Source: Bacillota bacterium (lineage in GTDB: Bacteria > Bacillota_B > Desulfitobacteriia > Desulfitobacteriales > Desulfitobacteriaceae). Taken from it: a stretch of 11,176 nt of DNA. The position numbers and the translations under genes are program-made. Positions 6,833 to 11,176 of the stretch are shown here, piece after piece. Every line of letters starts with the position of its first letter. Position 1 is the stretch's first letter. The notes beneath the pieces were generated by a model, which saw only the letters and a program-made list of their open reading frames with translations, made no database searches and was not told the origin of the DNA. The stretch spans positions 1 through 11,176 of the forward strand of contig JAJYAS010000050.1 in assembly GCA_021779415.1 (NCBI GenBank), read 5' to 3'.

Positions 6833-7387
6833 TCACCTCTTATATTGTTGTTGTCCGACTTCGTAGAAGTTTCTTCCTTCGCTGTCTATCGCGACGATTG
6901 CCGGGAAATCCTCGACAATAAGCTTGGCATGGGCTTCCGAGCCCAGATCTTCATACGCAAGGACTTCGTAACTCTTAATACTCTTGGCGATCAAAGCTGC
7001 AGCACCACCAATTGCTACAAAGTAAACCGCGCCATGTTTTTTCATTGCTGCAACGACTTCAGCAGAACGATACCCTTTACCGATCATGCCCCGCAGTCCC
7101 TGTTCAATAATTCTAGGTGCATAAGCATCCATACGACCACTGGTTGTTGGGCCGGCAGAGCCGATAGGCTGTCCTGGTTTTGCCGGCGCAGGTCCGACGT
7201 AGTAAATAATTTGATCCGTGAGATCCGTAGGCAGGGTTTCCCCCCGGTCAAGCGCTTCAACCATGCGTTTATGGGCCGCATCACGACCGGTATAAATCAC
7301 TCCGGAGATTAAAACACTATCGCCGGCTCGGAGATTGCGAACTTTTTCCTCAGTCAAAGGAAGTGTAATGCGAATTGGTTCTGACAT
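6833..7387 (-). CDS. fumB: Class I fumarate hydratase, beta (C-terminal) subunit
   Basis: The 184-residue protein is the small subunit of a two-subunit [4Fe-4S] fumarase; with the alpha subunit it converts malate to fumarate and back in the cytoplasm. Family motifs include YTGRDAAHKR (32-41), YVGPAPAKPG through IGSAGPTTSGRMD (63-86), MIGKG (101-105), YFVAIGGAAAL (122-132) and AYEDLGSEA (144-152). Length is normal for a stand-alone beta subunit. It lies 14 bases after the alpha stop, with a GGGGGT ribosome site in the gap, and its own TGA is embedded in the ribosome site of the flavoprotein. Tartrate dehydratase subunit TtdB is the main alternative because the two families are homologous; physical coupling to the succinate/fumarate enzyme argues for fumarase. 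Confidence 0.9.
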   Translation of the reverse strand: MSEPIRITLPLTEEKVRNLRAGDSVLISGVIYTGRDAAHKRMVEALDRGETLPTDLTDQIIYYVGPAPAKPGQPIGSAGPTTSGRMDAYAPRIIEQGLRGMIGKGYRSAEVVAAMKKHGAVYFVAIGGAAALIAKSIKSYEVLAYEDLGSEAHAKLIVEDFPAIVAIDSEGRNFYEVGQQQYKR

Positions 7388-7401
7388 TTTAAAGCGACCC
7401 C

Positions 7402-8247
7402 CTACAGTTCAATTTCTGCATGCCGTGTGGCATGGCAGTTGATATTAATCGCAACGGGCATACACGCAATATGGGTGGGATAATACTCGATATTCACAGC
7501 AAGGGCCGTGACCCGACCACCCAAACCTTGAGGCCCTATGCCACTGTTATTGACAAGCTCTAAAAGTTCGGTTTCCAAGGCGGCATAGTCCGGATGAGAG
7601 TTGCGTACCGTAATCGAACGGGTGAGCGCTTTCTTGGCAAGGATTGCGGACTTTTCCATGGAGCCGCCCACGCCTATGCCAATGATGATCGGAGGACAAG
7701 GATTAGAACCAGCAGCGATTATGCTTTCAATCACAAACTTCTTCACAGCTTCTACACCATCAGAAGGCTTAAACATTTTCAAAGTGCTCATGTTTTCACT
7801 ACCGCCGCCTTTCGGAGCGAAAACAATTTTAAGCTTGTCTCCCGGAACAATCGAAACATGCAGCATTGCCGGGGTATTATTTTTGGTGTTCACCCGATTA
7901 AACATTGGCTCAGCGACGATCGATTTACGCAAGTAGCCTTCCGTATAACCTTTCGCAATCCCAGCATTAACGGCATCCTCCAAATTTCCGCCGGTGATGT
8001 GGACCTCCTGCCCAAGTTCCAAAAAGATGACGGACATTCCAGTATCTTGGCAGATCGGACGATCCTCGTCTCGCGCAATGCACGCATTTTTAATAATCTG
8101 TCCTAAGATGTCTTTACCAAGAGGCGATTCTTCTTTTTCCTGCCCTGAGACCAAGGCATCAAACACATCGCTCGTTAAATAGTAATTAGCATCAACCGCA
8201 AGTTTCGCGATGGCTTCTGTAATTTGTACGGCTTCAATTGTACGCAT
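7402..8247 (-). CDS. fumA: Class I fumarate hydratase, alpha (N-terminal) subunit
   Basis: The 281-residue protein is the cluster-binding subunit of an oxygen-sensitive fumarase. The three expected cluster cysteines are present: C66 in RPICQDTG, C184 in SNPCPP and C271 in ININCHATRH. Other family landmarks are KGGGSENMS (146-154), IGVGGSMEKSA (191-201) and PTHIACMPVAIN (257-268). Length matches stand-alone alpha subunits of bacteria and archaea. ATG at 8247 is preceded by AAAGGGGAT with a seven-base spacer. The gene follows the transporter after a 73-base gap that carries a GC-rich hairpin, so this may be a point of differential expression within the operon. L-tartrate dehydratase TtdA is homologous and often sits beside a DASS transporter (TtdT), so that reading deserves mention, but the downstream succinate/fumarate enzyme makes fumarase more likely. 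Confidence 0.9.
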   Translation of the reverse strand: MRTIEAVQITEAIAKLAVDANYYLTSDVFDALVSGQEKEESPLGKDILGQIIKNACIARDEDRPICQDTGMSVIFLELGQEVHITGGNLEDAVNAGIAKGYTEGYLRKSIVAEPMFNRVNTKNNTPAMLHVSIVPGDKLKIVFAPKGGGSENMSTLKMFKPSDGVEAVKKFVIESIIAAGSNPCPPIIIGIGVGGSMEKSAILAKKALTRSITVRNSHPDYAALETELLELVNNSGIGPQGLGGRVTALAVNIEYYPTHIACMPVAININCHATRHAEIEL

Positions 8248-8262
8248 CGTTTTATCCCCTTT

Positions 8263-8285
8263 CGCCCGGATTATTTAGCCGGGCG
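8263..8285 (-). promoter_or_regulatory. Intercistronic GC-rich hairpin directly before the fumarase alpha ribosome site
   Basis: Perfect 7-bp arms CGCCCGG (8263-8269) and CCGGGCG (8279-8285) enclose a 9-base A+T-rich loop. On the minus-strand mRNA the stem ends just before AAAGGGGAT, the ribosome site of fumarase alpha, and there is no T tract. It could stabilise a processed 3' end of the transporter message or adjust the transporter-to-enzyme ratio. It is not a classical terminator. Confidence 0.55.
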
Positions 8286-8320
8286 CCATTTATTTAATCA
8301 GATCACAGTCACCTTCTGTC

Positions 8321-9724
8321 CTACCAAAGCCCGAGGACTTTCCACCACATGGAGCCCAGACCCACCCAAATGATCAGGTTAGCAACCGATGAGATAAATC
8401 CGAGTTTCCACCAGGTTCCTTGATCCATATAACCCGCACTATAGTAAATCGGAGAAGGACCCGCAGCATAGTGCGTCAAGGACATACAGAGATTTGAAAG
8501 AAAGGCAAAGGAAAGTGCCACCAGATAAGCAGGCGCGCCAGCAGCTACTGCCACCGAAGCGAAAGCTGCATACATAGCTGTAATGTGAGCAGTCAAACTA
8601 GCAAATCCATAGTGGGCATACATATAAACGACGATAAGGATTAAGAACGCCCAAATCCAAGGTATTCCAGCAATGCTTGCACCCACGGTCTTGGCAAACC
8701 AAGGAATAAAACCAAGTTTAGAGAGATTATCCGCAAGCGCTACGAGCACACCCATCCATACCAGCGTGTCCCAAGCACCTTTTTCAGCAAGGATATCTTT
8801 CCACTCGATGACCTTAAACAAGAGCATGATTGAAACACCGAGCATTGCCACGATTGTGGCATCAATCTTCGTAAACTGTGATGTTCCCCAAAGAATCAGG
8901 GCACCGATGAAGACGAGAGCAACCACTTTTTCCCCAAAACTCATCGAACCCATCTTGGCAAGTTCTTTCGTTGCCAATTCTTTGGCTTCAGGTGTTTTCT
9001 TAATCTCCGGTGGATAAATTCTGTAAAGAAGATAGGGTATAACGATTAAGGAAATCAGACCCGGAACAATGGCCGCAAGGGCCCATAGACCCCAAGTCAG
9101 GTTAACGTGAAGCGCTTTTGCCGCAAGCAAGGCAATCAGTGGGTTGCCGGCCATTGACGTCATAAACATTGCCGAGGTAATGGTATTCCCTTGATAAGCT
9201 GTTTGCATGAGGTAAGCTCCGATTTTACGTGAAGAGGTTCCTGGCTCTGAACCAAACGCTGAAGCTAAACTTCTGACAATCGGGAAGATTACTCCACCAG
9301 CCCGAGCAGTATTTGAAGGAGTCGCCGGGCTAAGAATAAAGTCACTAAGCACGATGGTGTATCCTAGTTTCAAGGTACTGTCCCCAAATGCACGAATGAG
9401 GGTATACGCAATACGAAGACCTAATCCCGTTTTGACAAAACCAATTGCGAATATAACTGCAGATACAATCAGCCAAATGATGCTATTGGAGAAGCCGGAT
9501 AAAGCAACGTCCGGTTTAAGCACACCGACCAGCGCGGTAAAGGTCACACTGATAAACGCAAGGGCACCGATCGGTAAGGGTTGGAGGATAAAGCCAAGAA
9601 TTGTGGCAACGAAAATTGCAAAGAGATGCCAGGCTGGCGCTTTTAATCCCAACGGAATCGGAATAAACCAAATTATTATACCGACTAAAACAGCAATAAG
9701 ACCACGAACAAGCTTATTATTCAA
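8321..9724 (-). CDS. DASS-family dicarboxylate transporter (CitT/TtdT/plant 2-oxoglutarate-malate translocator group)
   Basis: This 467-residue membrane protein has about a dozen hydrophobic segments over its whole length. It belongs to the divalent anion:sodium symporter family, in the branch with E. coli CitT/TtdT, B. subtilis YflS and the plant malate translocator. Recognised pieces are SPATPSNTARAGG (132-144, the SNT substrate/ion loop) and MSLTHYAAGPSPIYYSAGYM (414-433, its counterpart in the second half). Members of this branch usually exchange dicarboxylates, and succinate is a typical counter-ion. As first gene of an operon for malate-to-succinate conversion, it probably imports malate (or fumarate) in exchange for succinate; that is inference. 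I place the start at TTG 9724 because GGGGAG at 9732-9737 lies seven bases upstream and the first membrane helix follows at once. A longer frame from 9757 would put this ribosome site inside the coding region. Confidence 0.9.
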   Translation of the reverse strand: MNNKLVRGLIAVLVGIIIWFIPIPLGLKAPAWHLFAIFVATILGFILQPLPIGALAFISVTFTALVGVLKPDVALSGFSNSIIWLIVSAVIFAIGFVKTGLGLRIAYTLIRAFGDSTLKLGYTIVLSDFILSPATPSNTARAGGVIFPIVRSLASAFGSEPGTSSRKIGAYLMQTAYQGNTITSAMFMTSMAGNPLIALLAAKALHVNLTWGLWALAAIVPGLISLIVIPYLLYRIYPPEIKKTPEAKELATKELAKMGSMSFGEKVVALVFIGALILWGTSQFTKIDATIVAMLGVSIMLLFKVIEWKDILAEKGAWDTLVWMGVLVALADNLSKLGFIPWFAKTVGASIAGIPWIWAFLILIVVYMYAHYGFASLTAHITAMYAAFASVAVAAGAPAYLVALSFAFLSNLCMSLTHYAAGPSPIYYSAGYMDQGTWWKLGFISSVANLIIWVGLGSMWWKVLGLW

Positions 9725-9731
9725 TTTGTTA

Positions 9732-9737
9732 CTCCCC
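9732..9737 (-). promoter_or_regulatory. Ribosome binding site that fixes the transporter start at TTG 9724
   Basis: On the minus strand GGGGAG (within AAAGGGGAGT) is followed by seven bases and then TTG at 9724-9722. The upstream TTG at 9757 has no such site, and part of it lies in the leader hairpin. Confidence 0.7.
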
Positions 9738-9751
9738 TTTAATTGTAGTCC

Positions 9752-9793
9752 GTGCAACCTTCATATCCGGTACCTGAATGTGAAGGTTTGCAC
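9752..9793 (-). promoter_or_regulatory. Stem-loop in the leader of the transporter-fumarase-reductase operon
   Basis: The arms GTGCAACCTTCA (9752-9763) and TGAAGGTTTGCAC (9781-9793) pair over 12 bases with one bulged T. The 17-base loop contains the palindrome GGTACC. The stem ends about 14 bases before the GGGGAG ribosome site. CCGTGC at 9750-9755 can also pair with GCACGG at 9801-9806, so two exclusive structures are possible. It may be an RNA leader element, or a DNA operator dyad close to the start of transcription. Confidence 0.45.
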
Positions 9794-9810
9794 TATCTTG
9801 GCACGGCTTT

Positions 9811-9816
9811 ATATTA
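9811..9816 (-). promoter_or_regulatory. Candidate -10 element of the dicarboxylate operon
   Basis: The minus strand reads TAATAT here and lacks a recognisable -35 at 16-18 bases, as expected of an activator-dependent promoter. A start near 9804 would put the 34-base box at about -37 to -70 and give a leader of about 80 bases. This is prediction by eye. Confidence 0.35.
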
Positions 9817-9840
9817 GCATTTCCGAAGTATACATACTAT

Positions 9841-9874
9841 CTTTCTTTAATTACAAAATAATTAATAAAGTTAA
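9841..9874. promoter_or_regulatory. Box A: candidate activator site upstream of the dicarboxylate operon
   Basis: This 34-base A+T-rich element contains CTTTAATTACAAAATAATTA and then ATAAAGTTAA. It matches box B (10216-10249) at 29 of 34 positions in the same plus-strand orientation and has partial dyad character (CTTTAATTA facing TAATTAATAAAG). CitB/DcuR-type regulators bind A+T-rich sites of this general kind, and this position just upstream of a weak promoter is typical for an activator. Confidence 0.55.
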
Positions 9875-10057
9875 ACAACAAAAAACTAGTTTTATTATGC
9901 CAATTATAACGAATTATGCAACAATACAGGAAAAACCTTGCAAATTTCAGATTAATTTATTTTATTATCTAATAAATTTTTAAAATAATTAACCTATTCA
10001 ATATTATCCTAAGGTTAGTTCATTTTCTCTCCCTAAGATGACAATAATTTTTCAATC

Positions 10058-10087
10058 TCCTTAAATATTCAAACGGATATTTAAGGA
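10058..10087. repeat. 11-bp perfect inverted repeat in the control region
   Basis: TCCTTAAATAT (10058-10068) faces ATATTTAAGGA (10077-10087) across TCAAACGG. In plus-strand RNA the stem can extend through a T-G wobble and a C-G pair to leave an AAAC loop. It is far from both promoters (about 225 bases from one -10 and about 190 from the other). A regulator site or a structured part of an untranslated RNA are both possible. Confidence 0.55.
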
Positions 10088-10135
10088 TTACGTCATTCAA
10101 GCTTACTTTTATATTAAATATGTAAGAAAGTTAAT

Positions 10136-10180
10136 AAAGTCGCAGTTTCGCCGACGGTTGGTCGGTGAAACTGCGACTTT
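10136..10180 (+). terminator. 20-bp stem-loop, likely (bidirectional) terminator or insulating hairpin
   Basis: The arms AAAGTCGCAGTTTCGCCGAC (10136-10155) and GTCGGTGAAACTGCGACTTT (10161-10180) pair over all 20 positions, with a single G-U wobble in plus-strand RNA (10150 with 10166) and a five-base GGTTG loop. In minus-strand RNA that position is a C-A mismatch, so the structure is better on the plus strand. The stem ends in A/T runs but has only three T on the plus side. It sits between the two promoter regions, where it would block transcription from one into the other, or end a small unannotated RNA. Confidence 0.6.
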
Positions 10181-10215
10181 GCACTTAGCTTTCAGTTACT
10201 TCATCAGCTGCTTTA

Positions 10216-10249
10216 CTTACTTTAGTTACAAAACGATTAACAAAGTTAA
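10216..10249. promoter_or_regulatory. Box B: candidate activator site upstream of the 2HCT transporter
   Basis: This is the second copy of the 34-base element, containing CTTTAGTTACAAAACGATTA and then ACAAAGTTAA. It differs from box A at five positions, four of which are transitions. It ends 29 bases before the candidate -10 at 10279-10284, compared with 24 bases for box A and its -10, so both promoters have similar geometry. Confidence 0.55.
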
Positions 10250-10278
10250 TTAAACTGTGCAAATTGTTTGAAAAAACT

Positions 10279-10284
10279 TAATAT
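10279..10284 (+). promoter_or_regulatory. Candidate -10 element of the 2HCT transporter gene
   Basis: TAATAT, the same hexamer as proposed for the opposite operon, again without a good -35 at the expected distance. A start near 10291 would give a short leader of about 25 bases before the ATG and place box B at about -42 to -75. Prediction by eye. Confidence 0.35.
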
Positions 10285-10315
10285 GGAGAAGAAAATAAAT
10301 TCAGGAGGTGCTTCT

Positions 10316-11176
10316 ATGAGTTTGGCAAAGAATAAGGAAATCCCAAGTACCCATTTGAAGTTGTCTGAGAATGAGGAAACAGGCTATAAAGTCGGGGTTA
10401 TTCCCTTGCCTGTCTATCTGGTCTTGGCGGCGGTCATATTTATGGCCTCCATGTACCGTAAACTCCCTGCGGATATGATCGGTGGTTTCGCGGTTATAAT
10501 GATTATGGGCATCCTTCTCGGAGATATCGGACTTAAAGTCCCGATTCTGAAAGAAATTGGCGGCCCTGCCATTATGTCTATTATGATTCCTTCGATTATG
10601 GTCTTTTACAATTTAATTAATCCTTCTGCCTTGAAAGCTATTACAGCCGTCATGAAAACATCCAATTTTCTCTATCTGTATATTTCCGTCTTAGTCGTCG
10701 GCAGTATCCTTGGCATGAATCGGAAAGTTCTCGTTCAAGGTTTTCTGCGTATGTTCGTACCTCTCATTGTTGGAACAGCTGCCGCTATTTCAGCCGGGTT
10801 GTTGGTCGGCACTCTGTTTGGCTACACCATCCACCACACATTTTTCTATATCATTATTCCTATCATGGGCGGGGGAATTGGGGAAGGTATCCTTCCACTC
10901 TCTATTGGTTATTCAGGTATTTTAAAAATCCCTCAAGAAGCTCTTGTAGGCCAACTTATTCCGGCCGCGGTTATTGGTAATATTGTCGCAATTATTTGCG
11001 CTGGATTACTAAAACGTTTAGGGGAGAAAAAACCTGAACTTACCGGCAATGGTGTCTTGGTCAAAACCGGCGATGACTTAGGCTTGTTAGATGCCAAAGG
11101 CATTGATAAACCGATTGACTTTCCTCTTATGGGAGCAGGACTTCTCATTGCTTGCAGCTTTTTCGTCTTCGGAAAC
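10316..11176 (+). CDS. 2-hydroxycarboxylate transporter (CitS/MaeN/CimH family), 3' end outside window
   Basis: The frame opens at ATG 10316, eight bases after AGGAGG (10303-10308), and stays open for 287 codons to the right edge with no stop. The translation starts MSLAKNKEIPSTHLKLS, a hydrophilic cytoplasmic leader of about 28 residues, followed by alternating hydrophobic segments (about 30-45, 53-70, 86-101, 118-134, 144-168, 176-202, 212-232). It carries the family's glycine-rich re-entrant loop G185-G-G-I-G-E-G191 followed by ILPLS, equivalent to the GGxG loop of CitS. Known members are sodium- or proton-coupled importers, or exchangers, of citrate, malate or lactate in Gram-positive and enteric bacteria. 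The full family length is about 440 residues, so roughly the last third is missing. Its divergent position opposite the fumarase/fumarate reductase operon suggests malate or citrate uptake feeding fumarate respiration; the substrate is inferred. Confidence 0.92.
   Translation, partial: MSLAKNKEIPSTHLKLSENEETGYKVGVIPLPVYLVLAAVIFMASMYRKLPADMIGGFAVIMIMGILLGDIGLKVPILKEIGGPAIMSIMIPSIMVFYNLINPSALKAITAVMKTSNFLYLYISVLVVGSILGMNRKVLVQGFLRMFVPLIVGTAAAISAGLLVGTLFGYTIHHTFFYIIIPIMGGGIGEGILPLSIGYSGILKIPQEALVGQLIPAAVIGNIVAIICAGLLKRLGEKKPELTGNGVLVKTGDDLGLLDAKGIDKPIDFPLMGAGLLIACSFFVFGN

Larger units (their letters stand above)
9725..10315. other. Divergent control region between the dicarboxylate operon and the 2HCT transporter
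   Basis: No gene is visible in these 591 bases. The region is very A+T-rich and holds, from left to right, a leader hairpin of the minus-strand operon (9750-9793), a candidate -10 (9811-9816), a 34-base box (9841-9874), a 12-bp palindrome AAAACTAGTTTT (9882-9893), two copies of ATTATGC 19 bases apart (9894, 9913), a partial echo of the box (AAAATAATTAA at 9982-9992), an 11-bp inverted repeat (10058-10087), a 20-bp hairpin (10136-10180), the second 34-base box (10216-10249), a candidate -10 (10279-10284) and AGGAGG (10303-10308). The layout suggests two separately regulated promoters with an insulating hairpin between them. Confidence 0.7.

Noticed and set aside
6725..7312. 195-codon plus-strand frame opposite fumarase beta
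   Set aside because: It is a shadow of a well-conserved gene on the other strand; no start signals or known family.
6833..8247. L-tartrate dehydratase TtdAB instead of fumarase
   Set aside because: Homologous and also found next to DASS carriers, but direct translational coupling to the fumarate reductase flavoprotein makes fumarase the better call; kept as an alternative.
9722..9757. TTG start at 9757 for the DASS transporter, giving 478 residues
   Set aside because: The GGGGAG ribosome site at 9732-9737 would lie inside the coding region; TTG at 9724 has ideal spacing and leads straight into the first membrane segment.
9798..9806. TTGGCACGG, resembling the -24 half of a sigma-54 promoter
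   Set aside because: The required GC at -12 is absent at the proper distance, and the direction would lead away from the operon it precedes.
9354..9983. 209-codon plus-strand open frame running from the transporter into the control region
   Set aside because: It is antisense to the transporter for most of its length, has no ribosome site or family motif, and its end crosses the A+T-rich regulatory spacer.
1..11176. CRISPR arrays, tRNA or rRNA genes, intact transposases
   Set aside because: Looked for and not seen on either strand.

Overview
The window looks like a chromosomal segment of a Gram-positive anaerobe of the Clostridia, most likely a Peptococcaceae-type organism such as Desulfosporosinus or Desulfitobacterium. 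That placement is an inference. It rests on strong AGGAGG-type ribosome sites, TTG starts, a cell-wall-binding-repeat-2 surface protein, a two-subunit class I fumarase, and a fumarate reductase/succinate dehydrogenase with a heterodisulfide-reductase-like third subunit.

Layout: (1) 2-256, plus strand, is the DNA-binding C-terminal end of a CitB/DcuR/MalR-type response regulator, cut by the left edge. (2) 312-2855, minus strand, is a large secreted protein with three cell-wall-binding repeats, a VanX-type D,D-dipeptidase domain and a CapA-type metallophosphatase domain. (3) 2856-3224 is a gene-free spacer with hairpins and a sequence resembling an insertion-sequence end. (4) 9724 down to 3225, minus strand, is a compact operon in the order DASS dicarboxylate transporter, fumarase alpha, fumarase beta, flavoprotein SdhA/FrdA, iron-sulfur protein SdhB/FrdB, HdrB-like CCG-domain subunit. 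(5) 9725-10315 is a divergent control region with a pair of near-identical 34-base AT-rich boxes, a 20-bp hairpin, an 11-bp inverted repeat and a leader hairpin. (6) From 10316, plus strand, runs a 2-hydroxycarboxylate transporter (CitS/MaeN/CimH family), cut by the right edge.

Read together, the operon is a complete malate-to-succinate respiratory module. Malate is taken up, possibly in exchange for succinate, dehydrated to fumarate by the [4Fe-4S] fumarase, and reduced to succinate by an enzyme whose usual cytochrome b anchor is replaced by a CCG-domain subunit (type E architecture). Two sequence details support a fumarate-reducing role. The histidine that normally binds FAD covalently is alanine in the flavoprotein. 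The third iron-sulfur site has an additional cysteine, predicting a [4Fe-4S] rather than a [3Fe-4S] centre. The divergent 2HCT carrier would supply malate or citrate, and the two paired boxes are candidate binding sites for a C4-dicarboxylate/citrate two-component regulator, possibly the one cut off at the left edge.

I see no tRNA, rRNA, CRISPR array or intact transposase. No wholly unknown protein family is present. The novelty is in the enzyme variant, its operon context and the control region.
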